In this document: piece by piece, positions 16,277-25,157 of the stretch | Layout of the letters: every line of letters starts with the position of its first letter | Position numbering within the stretch: the stretch's first letter is position 1 | Assembly: GCA_964499285.1 (NCBI GenBank) | Contig: CAZCLA010000002.1 | Span: 1 to 64,000 of the forward strand | Direction: 5' to 3' | From: JAGFIY01 sp964499285 | Lineage (GTDB): Bacteria > Bacteroidota > Ignavibacteria > Ignavibacteriales > Melioribacteraceae | Length of the DNA: 64,000 bases | Made by a program: the position numbers and the translations under genes | The notes under the pieces: generated by a model | The model's database searches: none | What the model was told of the DNA's origin: nothing | The model's input: the letters and a program-made list of their open reading frames with translations, nothing else

Positions 16277-17622
16277 TTTCTTTTTAGTATTGATTCTTTA
16301 CTTGGACGATTTTCAAACAACATAAAACTTGGTAGCGTAAATTCCTTCTCACTTCCCTTTACAAGCTTCTCCGGATGATATTCACTGTCAGGCTCAATGT
16401 ATAAATTAACTTTATTCACCTTGTTTTCATTAAAAATAATTTTTGCATTTTTAGAGGTTGCTTTAATTAAACCCTCCGGCGTATTTTCATCGTAAATATA
16501 ATATATACTTAAAACTCCACCGAACACTTCAGCAAATTCCAATTTACTTTCTTCAAAAAATAATTTTAGTGTATCCCCCGATATTTGATCATATCTAAAT
16601 TCGAAACTCTCATTTTTAGAGATGATAATCGAGTGCTCAAAAATATCGATCTCGTGCAATTGATTATCCATAATTTTTATGTAAACAGAATCTCCTAAAA
16701 GCTGAGTGTTTTCAAACCACATAACAGGTTGTTTTTTTTCTCCTTCAATCTTATAAGTCGAGATAGCATCCTCTTCTCTAAAATAAACCGTTCTTTCATT
16801 TGTTGATGAAAATTGACCTCTTACAATTTCAACAGAATCAACAGCTTTCAATAGTGGATTTTCATCATCAAATGATTCCATAAAATTTGCGGCGATTAGC
16901 AGCGTGTCAATCCTTCCACTTTCTGAAGTATCGATTTTAATCATCACAGGATTGATACTTATTTTCGTATAATTGCTGTCACCAAAATCCTCAAGCATTC
17001 CGCAAAAAATATCTGTGTTATTTTCCGGGGTTTTGATCACAACATTTTCGAATGCTTTTGTGTAATTGTTTTCGCGAATATGAATTAAACTGTCGGCATA
17101 TATCACATTACTGCTGTCGGCAATAATCACGTTGCCTGTCGCTACAGCTTTATCGAGATTGTTGAAGTAAATCAGTTCATCAGATTTTAAAGTGTTGAGT
17201 GAATCGAACAGTTCAACATCTGAGGTAAAAACAGATCTCTTTTCATCGAAGAAGTGGGTTCCAAAATCTGCGGAGAGCACTACGTTTCCGTCGTACATCA
17301 TAATTGATGTATCACTGCGCGCCATTTTGAATTCGCCGAAATATCTGCCCTTTTCAGTGAAGAGTGTTATTGTATCTTGAACAGCAACGATATTGCCCGT
17401 TAATTCAAATTCATTTCGATTTATAAATTGTACCGCTTCTCTGCAAGTTACGGTTACATCGCCTTGAGTTATCACAACATTTCCAATCACTTCGCGAATA
17501 GATTCACCGTCAATTTTTCCACCTATGAGACTATCGCCAACAATAGTTACTCTTTCCTGCGCAAAAATGTATGAAGAAAGGAGAAAGTAAAAAATAACTA
17601 TTGTGAAGATTGTTCGAATCAC
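16273..17622 (-). CDS. LptA/OstA-like periplasmic LPS-transport protein
   Basis: A 449-residue exported protein has a signal peptide (about 1-21, ending FAQ) and repeated beta-strand units of the OstA/LptA jellyroll type (IREVIGNVVITQGDVTVTC, ELTGNIVAVQD, KAVATGNVIIADS and others). It is much longer than E. coli LptA and resembles the extended OstA-like proteins of FCB-group bacteria. It would bridge LPS across the periplasm. It sits between lptC and lptB with 4-bp overlaps on both sides. Confidence 0.85.
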   Translation of the reverse strand: MIRTIFTIVIFYFLLSSYIFAQERVTIVGDSLIGGKIDGESIREVIGNVVITQGDVTVTCREAVQFINRNEFELTGNIVAVQDTITLFTEKGRYFGEFKMARSDTSIMMYDGNVVLSADFGTHFFDEKRSVFTSDVELFDSLNTLKSDELIYFNNLDKAVATGNVIIADSSNVIYADSLIHIRENNYTKAFENVVIKTPENNTDIFCGMLEDFGDSNYTKISINPVMIKIDTSESGRIDTLLIAANFMESFDDENPLLKAVDSVEIVRGQFSSTNERTVYFREEDAISTYKIEGEKKQPVMWFENTQLLGDSVYIKIMDNQLHEIDIFEHSIIISKNESFEFRYDQISGDTLKLFFEESKLEFAEVFGGVLSIYYIYDENTPEGLIKATSKNAKIIFNENKVNKVNLYIEPDSEYHPEKLVKGSEKEFTLPSFMLFENRPSKESILKRK

Positions 17623-18158
17623 TGATTCCCCTCAACTTCAGCGGAATATGTTACATCGTAAATTACATATTTGTTCAAGTGCTGATCGCTCTCAAATCCA
17701 TAACCTTCAATTATCTCTTTTGGTGATTCGATTCTAACGAATTTATTCGAGGTAATTTTCTTAGTAAAATTGTTCCACGCCAGTTCTTGCGTTCTTAGCA
17801 CAACACTATCGCTGTTTATAACAACAACGCTGTCAATTGCAAACATATTTTTGGATATATCATCAACTAATCCTCGTTTGGATGTAAGAGTAGTTGTAGG
17901 ATTCCCCTCTTCATCGTAGAAGTCAATCTTCACAGTATCGAGGTAAGTTTTTTGTTCATCTTCATACTTTGCTAAATGATCGGCAAAAAGTACGGCTTTA
18001 ATATTATCCTCTTCGGTAAATAATATTCTTGAGTTCCAGCTTTCCTGAACCGGAATTCGATCTTCGTTTAGATCTAGGTTAATTGTCGGTTTAACCTTGT
18101 CATCACTGCATGAAAATAGAAACAGAATCGAAAGCAATATTAATAGCTTTAGTTTCAT
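17619..18158 (-). CDS. lptC: LPS export protein LptC (lipoprotein form)
   Basis: A 179-residue protein with a lipoprotein signal (hydrophobic LLILLSILFLF then SCSD) and a single LptC-type domain, including the ETQKTYLDTVKIDFYDEEG-like strand region and LTSKRGLVDD. LptC passes LPS from LptB2FG to LptA. E. coli LptC is anchored by a helix; lipidated versions are common in this phylum. It overlaps kdsD upstream and the LptA-like gene downstream by 4 bp each. Confidence 0.85.
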   Translation of the reverse strand: MKLKLLILLSILFLFSCSDDKVKPTINLDLNEDRIPVQESWNSRILFTEEDNIKAVLFADHLAKYEDEQKTYLDTVKIDFYDEEGNPTTTLTSKRGLVDDISKNMFAIDSVVVINSDSVVLRTQELAWNNFTKKITSNKFVRIESPKEIIEGYGFESDQHLNKYVIYDVTYSAEVEGNQ

Positions 18159-19180
18159 CTTCTTCTTAAACCGAGTTTGACCAAATCATGGAGATGAACA
18201 ATCCCAACGGGTTTTTTATTTTCCGAAATAATAAGTGAGGTTATATTATAGTTTTCCATCTGTTGAAGAGCGAAAGACGCTAGCATATCCTGTGAAATTG
18301 TTTTAGGATTTTTTGACATTAAATCTTTTGCAACAATATTTTTTATATCGAGTGTTTTTTCGAGAAGTCTTCGCAAATCGCCGTCGGTAATAATTCCCAC
18401 TAATTCGCCTTTTTCGTCAACAACGCTGGTCGTGCCTAATCGCTTTGAAGAAATCTCGTAAATTATCTCGTTTATTTTAGCATTTTCGCTCACAACCGGA
18501 AGTGATTTATCTTTATACATGATTTCCGATATTCTTAATGATAAGCGTTTACCGAGACTTCCTCCCGGATGGAGTTCTGCAAAATCTTCGGCAGTAAATC
18601 CTTTTTCTTCAAGCAGAGCAATTGCAAGTGCATCTCCCATTGCAAGCATTGCCGTTGTTGATGAGGTCGGTGCCAGATCGTAAGGACAGGCTTCTTCTTC
18701 AACACTGATATTCAGAACAATGTCACAAAGCTCTCCAAGCGAACTGTTTTCCAATCCTATCATCCCAATTATCAGCACATCAAGCCGTTTAACCATTGTT
18801 GCAACATTTAATAGTTCTTCCGTTGTTCCGCTTTTGGAAATCAGAATTACTATATCATCACTACGAACCATTCCCAGGTCACCATGCAGAGCGTCTGTTG
18901 GATGAAGCGAAATTGAAGGAGTTCCAGTAGAGTTAAGGGTTGCAACAATCTTTCTGGCAATTATTCCGGATTTGCCCAAACCCGAAATTATCACCCTTCC
19001 TTTTGCTTTTATTATTGCGTTAACCGCAGAGGCAAATGATGCATCGATTTTTTTGGCAAGGTCATGAACTGATTTTGCTTCAATTTCAATTACTCTTTTT
19101 CCGACAGCAATAATTTGTTCTTCAGACAAAAAAATTTCCTCCGGTTTTTTTCTGTTACGAATGATTAAGTTGATCAGCAA
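18155..19180 (-). CDS. kdsD: D-arabinose 5-phosphate isomerase
   Basis: KdsD converts ribulose 5-phosphate to arabinose 5-phosphate, the first step of Kdo synthesis. The 341-residue protein has an N-terminal SIS domain (VIISGLGKSGIIARKIVATLNSTG, with HPTDALHGDLG) and two C-terminal CBS domains (about residues 215-341). The SIS sugar-binding elements SKSGTTEELL and LHPGGSLGKRL are present. The reading frame overlaps kdsC by 26 bp; a slightly later start cannot be excluded. Confidence 0.95.
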   Translation of the reverse strand: MLINLIIRNRKKPEEIFLSEEQIIAVGKRVIEIEAKSVHDLAKKIDASFASAVNAIIKAKGRVIISGLGKSGIIARKIVATLNSTGTPSISLHPTDALHGDLGMVRSDDIVILISKSGTTEELLNVATMVKRLDVLIIGMIGLENSSLGELCDIVLNISVEEEACPYDLAPTSSTTAMLAMGDALAIALLEEKGFTAEDFAELHPGGSLGKRLSLRISEIMYKDKSLPVVSENAKINEIIYEISSKRLGTTSVVDEKGELVGIITDGDLRRLLEKTLDIKNIVAKDLMSKNPKTISQDMLASFALQQMENYNITSLIISENKKPVGIVHLHDLVKLGLRRR

Positions 19181-19619
19181 GAAAAACTAAAATATCCTCT
19201 GGTAAAATATAATCTACAATCCTTTTTACTTCTCTTCGAGCGCTTTTAGGTGCAGCTCCTATTCCAGCCATTTTCAACAATGGAATATCCAGCAAATCAT
19301 TGCCGATGAACATTATTGATTGAAACTCCAAATTATTTTCTGCTGCAATTTTATTTGCTATCTCAACTTTATTTATAGATGAATGAAAAAATTCAGCATC
19401 GGATTTTTCTTCGATTCTTTTAATTACTTTATTGTCGTTAATTCCGCTTAATATAGTAACCTTGATTCCCTTTGCAGATGAAATCTTTACAAATTCATTT
19501 AATTCACCAATTCTTAAATCAAGTTTTTGAGAATCGGAAATTTCATCTTCACTAATCAATGTCCCTTGCAGATCAAAGATAATTAATTTGATTTCAGAAA
19601 GATTAATTGTCCCGCGCAT
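19155..19619 (-). CDS. kdsC: KdsC-like HAD protein with altered catalytic motifs
   Basis: By position (between kdsA and kdsD) and fold this is the Kdo-8-phosphate phosphatase KdsC, about 154 residues of a C0-type HAD domain. The catalytic motifs are degenerate, however. Motif I reads FDLQGTL, keeping the nucleophile Asp but with Gln where the second Asp is expected. Motif III reads GNDLLDIP instead of the usual GDDxND. The fold is otherwise complete. The ATG at 19619 was chosen to limit overlap with kdsA; a start at 19637 is also possible. Activity cannot be assumed. Confidence 0.85.
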   Translation of the reverse strand: MRGTINLSEIKLIIFDLQGTLISEDEISDSQKLDLRIGELNEFVKISSAKGIKVTILSGINDNKVIKRIEEKSDAEFFHSSINKVEIANKIAAENNLEFQSIMFIGNDLLDIPLLKMAGIGAAPKSARREVKRIVDYILPEDILVFLADQLNHS

Positions 19620-20430
19620 ATTTTTTAGCCAGTTCATCAATTTTTTTTAATCGAGAAAGTATTTCCTCAACATTATCCAGCTTCAACTGACTAGCTGAAT
19701 CACTTAAAGCATTTTCAGGATTGGGGTGAACCTCCATGAACAATCCGTCAATTCCTATTGCAGCAGCAGCTCTAGCAAGCGGTTCAATAAATTTTGGTTC
19801 GCCTCCGGTTTTATCCCCTTGTCCCGGCATTTGAACTGAATGTGTTGCATCCATAATAATTGGATATCCAAGTTCACGCATTACAATTAGAGAACGCATA
19901 TCAACCACCAGATTTCCGTAACCGAATGTTGTGCCTCTTTCAGTTAATAAAATCTTATTATTACCGGCAGCTTTGACTTTATCCGCGGCGTATTTCATAT
20001 CCCAAGGTGCAAGGAACTGTCCTTTTTTGATGTTGATTATTCTTCCGGTCTTGCCGGAAGCAATAAGCAACTCTGTCTGTCTGCAAAGGAATGCCGGTAT
20101 TTGGAGAATATCTACTACTTCTGCGGCTGCCTCAGCATCATTTTCGCTATGAACATCCGTAATAATTGGAAGATCGAACTCCTTTTTTACTTTACGTAAT
20201 ATTTCAAATGCATCTTCTTTTTTTAATCCGACAAAAGAGTTTAAACTTGTTCTATTTGCCTTCTTAAAACTTGACTTAAATATTAATGGTATCGATAACC
20301 TATTCGTAATTTCCTTCAGACGTTCAGCTGTAAATAAAGTAATTTCTTCATTTTCAATTACACAGGGACCAGCTATAAGCACAAATGGATTATTTCCGCC
20401 GATTTCGAAATCGTTTAATTTTATCATCAT
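19603..20430 (-). CDS. kdsA: 3-deoxy-8-phosphooctulonate synthase (Kdo-8-P synthase)
   Basis: KdsA condenses arabinose 5-phosphate with PEP. The 275-residue TIM barrel has the family landmarks AGPCVIENEE, IFKSSFKKANRTS, TDVHSENDAEAAAEVVDILQIPAFLCRQT in pieces, NIKKGQFLAPWDM and DATHSVQMPGQGDKTGG. It overlaps ruvB by 1 bp upstream and kdsC downstream. Together with kdsD and kdsB in this window, the CMP-Kdo pathway is represented. Confidence 0.97.
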   Translation of the reverse strand: MMIKLNDFEIGGNNPFVLIAGPCVIENEEITLFTAERLKEITNRLSIPLIFKSSFKKANRTSLNSFVGLKKEDAFEILRKVKKEFDLPIITDVHSENDAEAAAEVVDILQIPAFLCRQTELLIASGKTGRIINIKKGQFLAPWDMKYAADKVKAAGNNKILLTERGTTFGYGNLVVDMRSLIVMRELGYPIIMDATHSVQMPGQGDKTGGEPKFIEPLARAAAAIGIDGLFMEVHPNPENALSDSASQLKLDNVEEILSRLKKIDELAKKYARDN

Positions 20431-21467
20431 TATTGATTGTTGTTAAAAAGTGAATCCTGACTCAAATTATTTTTTCTATGCTTATTAAATCGTGCATATG
20501 CTAAATCTGTTGCTTCTCTTCCTCTTGGGGTCCGTTTAATAAAACCTTGCTGAATTAAGAAAGGTTCATAAACCTCTTCGAGAGTACCGGGATCTTCATT
20601 AACGGCAACGGCAAGTGTATTCAATCCTACTGGACCGCCGTTAAATTTTTCGATGATATTTAATATTATATCCTTATCCATTTCATCCAGACCGAACTCA
20701 TCAACTTCAAGTGCTTCCAAAGCTTTTTTTGCGATAGAGATATCGATAATATTTTTATCATCAAAATCCGCAAAGTCTCGGGTTCTTCTGAGTAAACGGT
20801 TTGCGATTCTAGGAGTTCCACGCGAACGTTTTGCTAGCTCGTTGGCAGCATCATCGTCAATTGGAATATTTAAAATTGAAGATGATCTCCTAACAATTTT
20901 TGAAAGTAGATTAGCTTCGTAATAATCGAGTCTTGATTTTATTCCAAATCTGTCCCGTAGTGGTGCAGTTAATAAGCCTGCTCTTGTAGTTGCCCCAACC
21001 AACGTATATTTAGGAAGTTTAATTTGAACCGATCTTGCATTTGGTCCGCTATCAATCATAATATCGATCGTATAATCTTCCATCGCAGAATAAAGATATT
21101 CTTCGACAACCGGGCTAAGTCTATGAATCTCATCAATAAAGAGCACTGATTTTTCCTCAAGATTAGTAAGTATTCCTGCAAGATCTCCCGGTTTTTCGAG
21201 TACCGGACCCGAAGTAAGTTTAAGATTAACACCCATCTCGTTTGCAATTATGTGTGCAAGTGTTGTTTTACCTAAACCCGGAGGACCTGTTAAAAGCACG
21301 TGATCCAAGCCTTCACTGCGTTTTTTTGCCGCACCTATGAAAACCCTCAAATTATCAGTAATTCGTTTTTGTCCAGTAAAATCATCAAAAGACACCGGAC
21401 GAAGCGAGTTTTCAATCTTAACTTCATTCGGATCAGCAACAGGAGATGTATATTCTGATTTGCGCAT
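20430..21467 (-). CDS. ruvB: Holliday junction branch migration helicase RuvB
   Basis: RuvB is the hexameric AAA+ motor of the RuvABC resolvasome. The 345-residue protein has the typical start (LRPVSFDDFTGQ), Walker A GPPGLGKTTLA, Walker B LFIDEIHRLSPVVEEYLY, sensor GATTRAGLLTAPLRDRFG and the RuvB winged-helix C-terminus (GGPVGLNTLAVAVNEDPGTLEEVYEP in pieces). The ATG overlaps the previous stop by 1 bp. It is embedded in the kds-lpt operon. Confidence 0.97.
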   Translation of the reverse strand: MRKSEYTSPVADPNEVKIENSLRPVSFDDFTGQKRITDNLRVFIGAAKKRSEGLDHVLLTGPPGLGKTTLAHIIANEMGVNLKLTSGPVLEKPGDLAGILTNLEEKSVLFIDEIHRLSPVVEEYLYSAMEDYTIDIMIDSGPNARSVQIKLPKYTLVGATTRAGLLTAPLRDRFGIKSRLDYYEANLLSKIVRRSSSILNIPIDDDAANELAKRSRGTPRIANRLLRRTRDFADFDDKNIIDISIAKKALEALEVDEFGLDEMDKDIILNIIEKFNGGPVGLNTLAVAVNEDPGTLEEVYEPFLIQQGFIKRTPRGREATDLAYARFNKHRKNNLSQDSLFNNNQ

Positions 21468-22588
21468 TAAGCATCCGATCTAAAAAAACTTATTTTGTAT
21501 TGACTAATTTTTTCGAAAAAATTTTTCCGTTTTAATTTTTCCACACCAAGCACCAAACCGATCATCAAAGAATACATTATCAAAACCGATAACAATGTCA
21601 TACCGAGTGATAATTCATGTTTGAAATAATTTATCATTCCAATTGACCAAGCACTTCCGTAAAGTATCACCAAATGCACAGCATATATCAATAATGTATA
21701 TCTTCCAACTAAAAAGATTATTTGCGGTATTGTTTTAAGTTTTAGTGCAATATATGAAATTACGCCGGCAATAAATATTACCATACCAATTCTCTCCAGA
21801 TCAACAGCGGAAACAAAAATCCAAGAATTTCCTTCCGATGCTTCAAGTAAATAATACTGCATAATCATTGCAAGGATGAATAAAGAACCACCTAAAATCA
21901 TAAGCGAGCTGCTGAATCTAAAATTCTTGAACGAATCTTTATTTTTCGATAAATAATATCCAAAGACAGCGCCACCGAACATATAACCAAGCCATGGAAA
22001 AAACGGGAACAGGGATCCCGTATCTTTATTAAAGTATGCTGCGATCGGAAGCGGAAGAATCTCTTTCCAGTTAAATGTAGTCAGATATGGAGTGAATATT
22101 AAAAACGCTACCGCCAAAAGTGAATACAAAAGATATTTGTTCATTTTTAACTTCTCACCGAGAAATGAGAATAAGAGTATAAAGAATAATCCCCAACCAA
22201 TTAGATGAAGTGCATCGACACTAAAAAATATATTCCATCCCCTTTCTGTGACAGTTGAGAAATCGAATATTGTTGCAGTTGGATAACGCAGCAAATACCC
22301 TATAAAAACCAGAAGCAGAAAACGATGAAAGCCTTTCTTGACTCTCGGATTAATCTTGAAAGGGAGTCCTTTTAAATAAAAGAGGTAAGTAAAAACAGCA
22401 CCCGAAGTAAACATAAATATCGGGGCGGTGTATCCTCTCATTCCCCGCCAAAAAAGGAAAAAAAGTGAGTCAGTTGTTCTATAATCATCAGAAAGCAAAG
22501 TATCTACAGTATGTCCCTGTACCATCATAAGGACGGCAAAAGCACGTAATAGATCGAGAAAAATCAATCTGTTTTTCTGCTCAACCAA
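21467..22588 (-). CDS. DUF1624/heparan-alpha-glucosaminide acetyltransferase-like membrane acyltransferase
   Basis: A 373-residue integral membrane protein with about ten hydrophobic segments. It opens FLDLLRAFAVLMMVQGHTVD, where the conserved His in QGHT is the presumed acyl-transfer residue, followed by FMFTSGAVFTYLF. This pattern fits the DUF1624/HGSNAT and acyltransferase-3-like group. The acceptor is unknown; a surface glycan or lipid is plausible because the gene heads the ruvB-kds-lpt operon. The overlap with ruvB is 1 bp. The 123 bp upstream show no clear promoter. Confidence 0.78.
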   Translation of the reverse strand: MVEQKNRLIFLDLLRAFAVLMMVQGHTVDTLLSDDYRTTDSLFFLFWRGMRGYTAPIFMFTSGAVFTYLFYLKGLPFKINPRVKKGFHRFLLLVFIGYLLRYPTATIFDFSTVTERGWNIFFSVDALHLIGWGLFFILLFSFLGEKLKMNKYLLYSLLAVAFLIFTPYLTTFNWKEILPLPIAAYFNKDTGSLFPFFPWLGYMFGGAVFGYYLSKNKDSFKNFRFSSSLMILGGSLFILAMIMQYYLLEASEGNSWIFVSAVDLERIGMVIFIAGVISYIALKLKTIPQIIFLVGRYTLLIYAVHLVILYGSAWSIGMINYFKHELSLGMTLLSVLIMYSLMIGLVLGVEKLKRKNFFEKISQYKISFFRSDA

Positions 22589-22711
22589 CTCTGTGACCGA
22601 TTATTATTATAATTAGACCAGTAAAATAGCTATTAGGAATTCTAAACGGAAGTACAATTTGAAGACTGGAATACCCGGGTAATAGGTGATCTTATAAATC
22701 AATAACTATCT

Positions 22712-23116
22712 TTATTTATCTCTTTCCGACACCCATTTTTTGAGATATTCCGCAATATTTACAGTTGAGGCACCGGGAGTAAAAATTTCCCCGACTCCCA
22801 TTTCTTTAAGTTTCTTGATATCTTCATCTGGCACTATTCCACCACCGAAAAGTAGTATATCATCAACATCTTTTTCCTTCATCTTTTCCAGCACATCGGG
22901 AAAGATGGTCATATGTGCGCCGGAAAGCAGACTAATTCCGATTGCATCTACATCTTCTTGAATTGCTGCTTCTACAATCATATTAGGAGTCTGTCTCAAT
23001 CCGGTATAAATCACTTCCATACCTGCATCGCGCAGCGCTGCGGCAACAACTTTTGCCCCTCTGTCGTGACCGTCGAGTCCGGCTTTAGCAATAAGCACAC
23101 GAATTTTTTTATCCAC
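22712..23116 (-). CDS. cobalamin-binding subunit of an acyl-CoA mutase (MCM C-terminal type)
   Basis: A 134-residue stand-alone B12-binding domain like the small subunit of split methylmalonyl-CoA or isobutyryl-CoA mutases. It shows the base-off motif DxHxxG (Asp15, His17, Gly20 in LDGHDRG), the SLLSGAH loop (about 62-68) and the FGGG nucleotide-loop glycines. GAGGT lies 4 nt before a GTG start. The large catalytic subunit is not in the window. The downstream neighbour on the plus-coordinate side is a PLP enzyme, with no evident pathway link. Confidence 0.9.
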   Translation of the reverse strand: MDKKIRVLIAKAGLDGHDRGAKVVAAALRDAGMEVIYTGLRQTPNMIVEAAIQEDVDAIGISLLSGAHMTIFPDVLEKMKEKDVDDILLFGGGIVPDEDIKKLKEMGVGEIFTPGASTVNIAEYLKKWVSERDK

Positions 23117-23141
23117 ATTTACCTCAAACTTTTACTAAAAA

Positions 23142-24095
23142 TTAATAATAATCTTTCCGTTTAGCAAAAACTCCAAAAAGTCCGCCGGTATGGAGGAACA
23201 TCACATTGGTTCTAGTTTTCCCCTCGAGAAAGTGTTCATAAAATGCATGAAACGCTTTTCCAGTGTAAACCGGATCAAAAAGAATCGTGTTTGCTCTAAA
23301 AAATTCTTGTGATAGCACAATGCTTTGCTTGGTTGAAAATTTATATCCCCTTCCTTTATAACCGGATATAACTTTTAGTCGATTGCTGTTTAGCTTGACC
23401 GGTAAATTATATTTCCTGATACATTCCTCGGCAAGATTTAGAATTCTTTCGGTGATAAAATTTTTATCGTACAATACATTTACTGCGTAAATATCATGCT
23501 CAACATTTTTCAATGCAGAACCAATCATCAATCCCGCTGCAGTACCTCCGCTTCCGGCGGCAGAAACTATCCCGCTTATTCTTTTAAGATTTTTCTGTGA
23601 CTCCAGCTCATTATAAAAATCAATATATCCCCAAATTCCCAGTTTTGAAGAACCGCCTTCGGGAATTATATAAACCTTTCTGCCTCTTTTTTCCAATTGC
23701 TTCTTATCTTCTTTCATGATCTGGGAAATATTCAAAAATTCCTTTTTCGTTAAAAATTTTATTTCCGGTTTCAATAGTTTATCAAGGAATAAATTTCCTT
23801 CAGGATTTGTTTTGTCTTTGCCCCAGAGATAAAGTCTTGAGCTTAACCCCAATTTAGATGCAGCAATAAGTGTAGCCCGGCTGTGATTTGACTGCTCGCC
23901 CCCGGTTGTGAAAATAGTGTCGGCACCATTACGCAGTGCATCCTTCAATAAAAATTCAAGTTTACGGATCTTATTTCCACTCATTTCCAGTCCGGTTAAA
24001 TCATCACGTTTGATATAAAACGAAGTGTTTCTAAAACTTACTTTTTGAAGAGGGGTAGGCAGATAAGCAAGGTCTAACTTTCTTGGGATTTTCAT
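23142..24095 (-). CDS. PLP-dependent ACC deaminase/D-cysteine desulfhydrase family protein
   Basis: A 317-residue fold-type II PLP enzyme. The PLP lysine lies in LEMSGNKIRKLEF; GGEQSNHSRATLIAA and SAAGSGGTAAGLMIGS (phosphate-binding glycines) follow. This family includes 1-aminocyclopropane-1-carboxylate deaminase and D-cysteine desulfhydrase, which the sequence alone does not separate. It overlaps kdsB by 4 bp, so the genes are cotranscribed, but the functional link is unclear. Confidence 0.87.
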   Translation of the reverse strand: MKIPRKLDLAYLPTPLQKVSFRNTSFYIKRDDLTGLEMSGNKIRKLEFLLKDALRNGADTIFTTGGEQSNHSRATLIAASKLGLSSRLYLWGKDKTNPEGNLFLDKLLKPEIKFLTKKEFLNISQIMKEDKKQLEKRGRKVYIIPEGGSSKLGIWGYIDFYNELESQKNLKRISGIVSAAGSGGTAAGLMIGSALKNVEHDIYAVNVLYDKNFITERILNLAEECIRKYNLPVKLNSNRLKVISGYKGRGYKFSTKQSIVLSQEFFRANTILFDPVYTGKAFHAFYEHFLEGKTRTNVMFLHTGGLFGVFAKRKDYY

Positions 24096-24853
24096 TTATT
24101 CTTAGAGTAATATTTTGCGTAATATTTTCTTGCAGTATCAAGATCTTTCTGAGTATCAACAGAAAAACTGTCATATTCTGTTGTAACAATTTTTATCTTA
24201 ATATCATTTTCAAGCATACGAAGTTGTTCAAGTTTTTCAATCTTTTCGAGATCGGTCGGGGCAAGAGAGGTAAACTTAAACAGCGCCTCTCTTCTAAAAA
24301 CATATAGCCCTATATGTTTAAAGATATCAGTCATTGCAATTCTTTCTAGATCGTTTTTTGCATCTCTAACAAAAGGAATTGGGGATCTTGAGAAATAAAG
24401 CGCGTAGTTGTTATAATCAAAAACTACTTTTGGGATTGATCTTGAACGAAGTTCGTCGACAGTTGTAATTTTTTTTGCAAGTGTAGAAACTTGTACACTT
24501 TTATCGAATAAAAGCGGTTCGATTGCTTCGTCTATCATACGAGGATGAATAAAGGGTTCGTCTCCTTGTATATTTACTATTATTTCAGTGCCCTTTAGTT
24601 TATCTGCAACAAAGGCAATTCTGTCAGAACCTGTGGAAATTTCTGCCGGAGTCATTTCAACTTTTGCACCAAATCCTTTTACTACATCATATACTTTTGA
24701 ATCATCGACAGCTATAACAACTTCATGCAGCAATTTTGATTTAATCGCACGTTCATAAGTATGCCTTATCATAGGTTTACCGCCGATATTGGCGAGCGGT
24801 TTTCCCATCAACCTTGTAGAAGCAAAACGAGCAGGAATAATTCCAACGATCAT
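24092..24853 (-). CDS. kdsB: CMP-Kdo synthetase
   Basis: KdsB activates Kdo with CTP for lipid A glycosylation. The 253-residue nucleotidyltransferase opens IIPARFASTRLMGKPLANIGGKPMI in pieces. It contains IVNIQGDEPFIHPRMIDEA and HIGLYVFRREALFKF, all typical KdsB signatures. It completes the Kdo gene set with kdsA, kdsC and kdsD in a neighbouring operon. It lies 2 bp downstream of gatC. Confidence 0.97.
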   Translation of the reverse strand: MIVGIIPARFASTRLMGKPLANIGGKPMIRHTYERAIKSKLLHEVVIAVDDSKVYDVVKGFGAKVEMTPAEISTGSDRIAFVADKLKGTEIIVNIQGDEPFIHPRMIDEAIEPLLFDKSVQVSTLAKKITTVDELRSRSIPKVVFDYNNYALYFSRSPIPFVRDAKNDLERIAMTDIFKHIGLYVFRREALFKFTSLAPTDLEKIEKLEQLRMLENDIKIKIVTTEYDSFSVDTQKDLDTARKYYAKYYSKNK

Positions 24854-24855
24854 AT

Positions 24856-25155
24856 CTATTTTGAATTAACCTTAATAACCTTTGGAACCGTAAAATATTT
24901 ATCTGATTTTGAAGATGAATTTTTCAATGCTTCTTCTGTTGAAATTGATTTACTAACTTTGTCTTCTCTAAACACATTTTCAATATCCAGTGGGTGTGAA
25001 AGCAGTTCGACATTCTCGGTGTCAAGTTCATTCAATTTATCCATGTAATCTAAAATTTTATTCATATCCGATGTCAGAGATTCAAGTTCATCTTCCGAAA
25101 ATTTAAGCCTCGCCAATTCGGCAATGTATTCAACTTCTTTTCTTGATACGGACAT
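24856..25155 (-). CDS. gatC: Asp-tRNA(Asn)/Glu-tRNA(Gln) amidotransferase subunit C
   Basis: GatC stabilises the GatAB amidotransferase that makes Gln-tRNA(Gln) and/or Asn-tRNA(Asn). The 99-residue protein has the family opening VEYIAELARLKFSEDELE, the central LDYMDKLNELDTENVELLSHPL and the FREDKV segment. gatA and gatB are not nearby. It lies 2 bp after the VWA lipoprotein gene and 2 bp before kdsB. Confidence 0.94.
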   Translation of the reverse strand: MSVSRKEVEYIAELARLKFSEDELESLTSDMNKILDYMDKLNELDTENVELLSHPLDIENVFREDKVSKSISTEEALKNSSSKSDKYFTVPKVIKVNSK

Positions 25156-25157
25156 TA

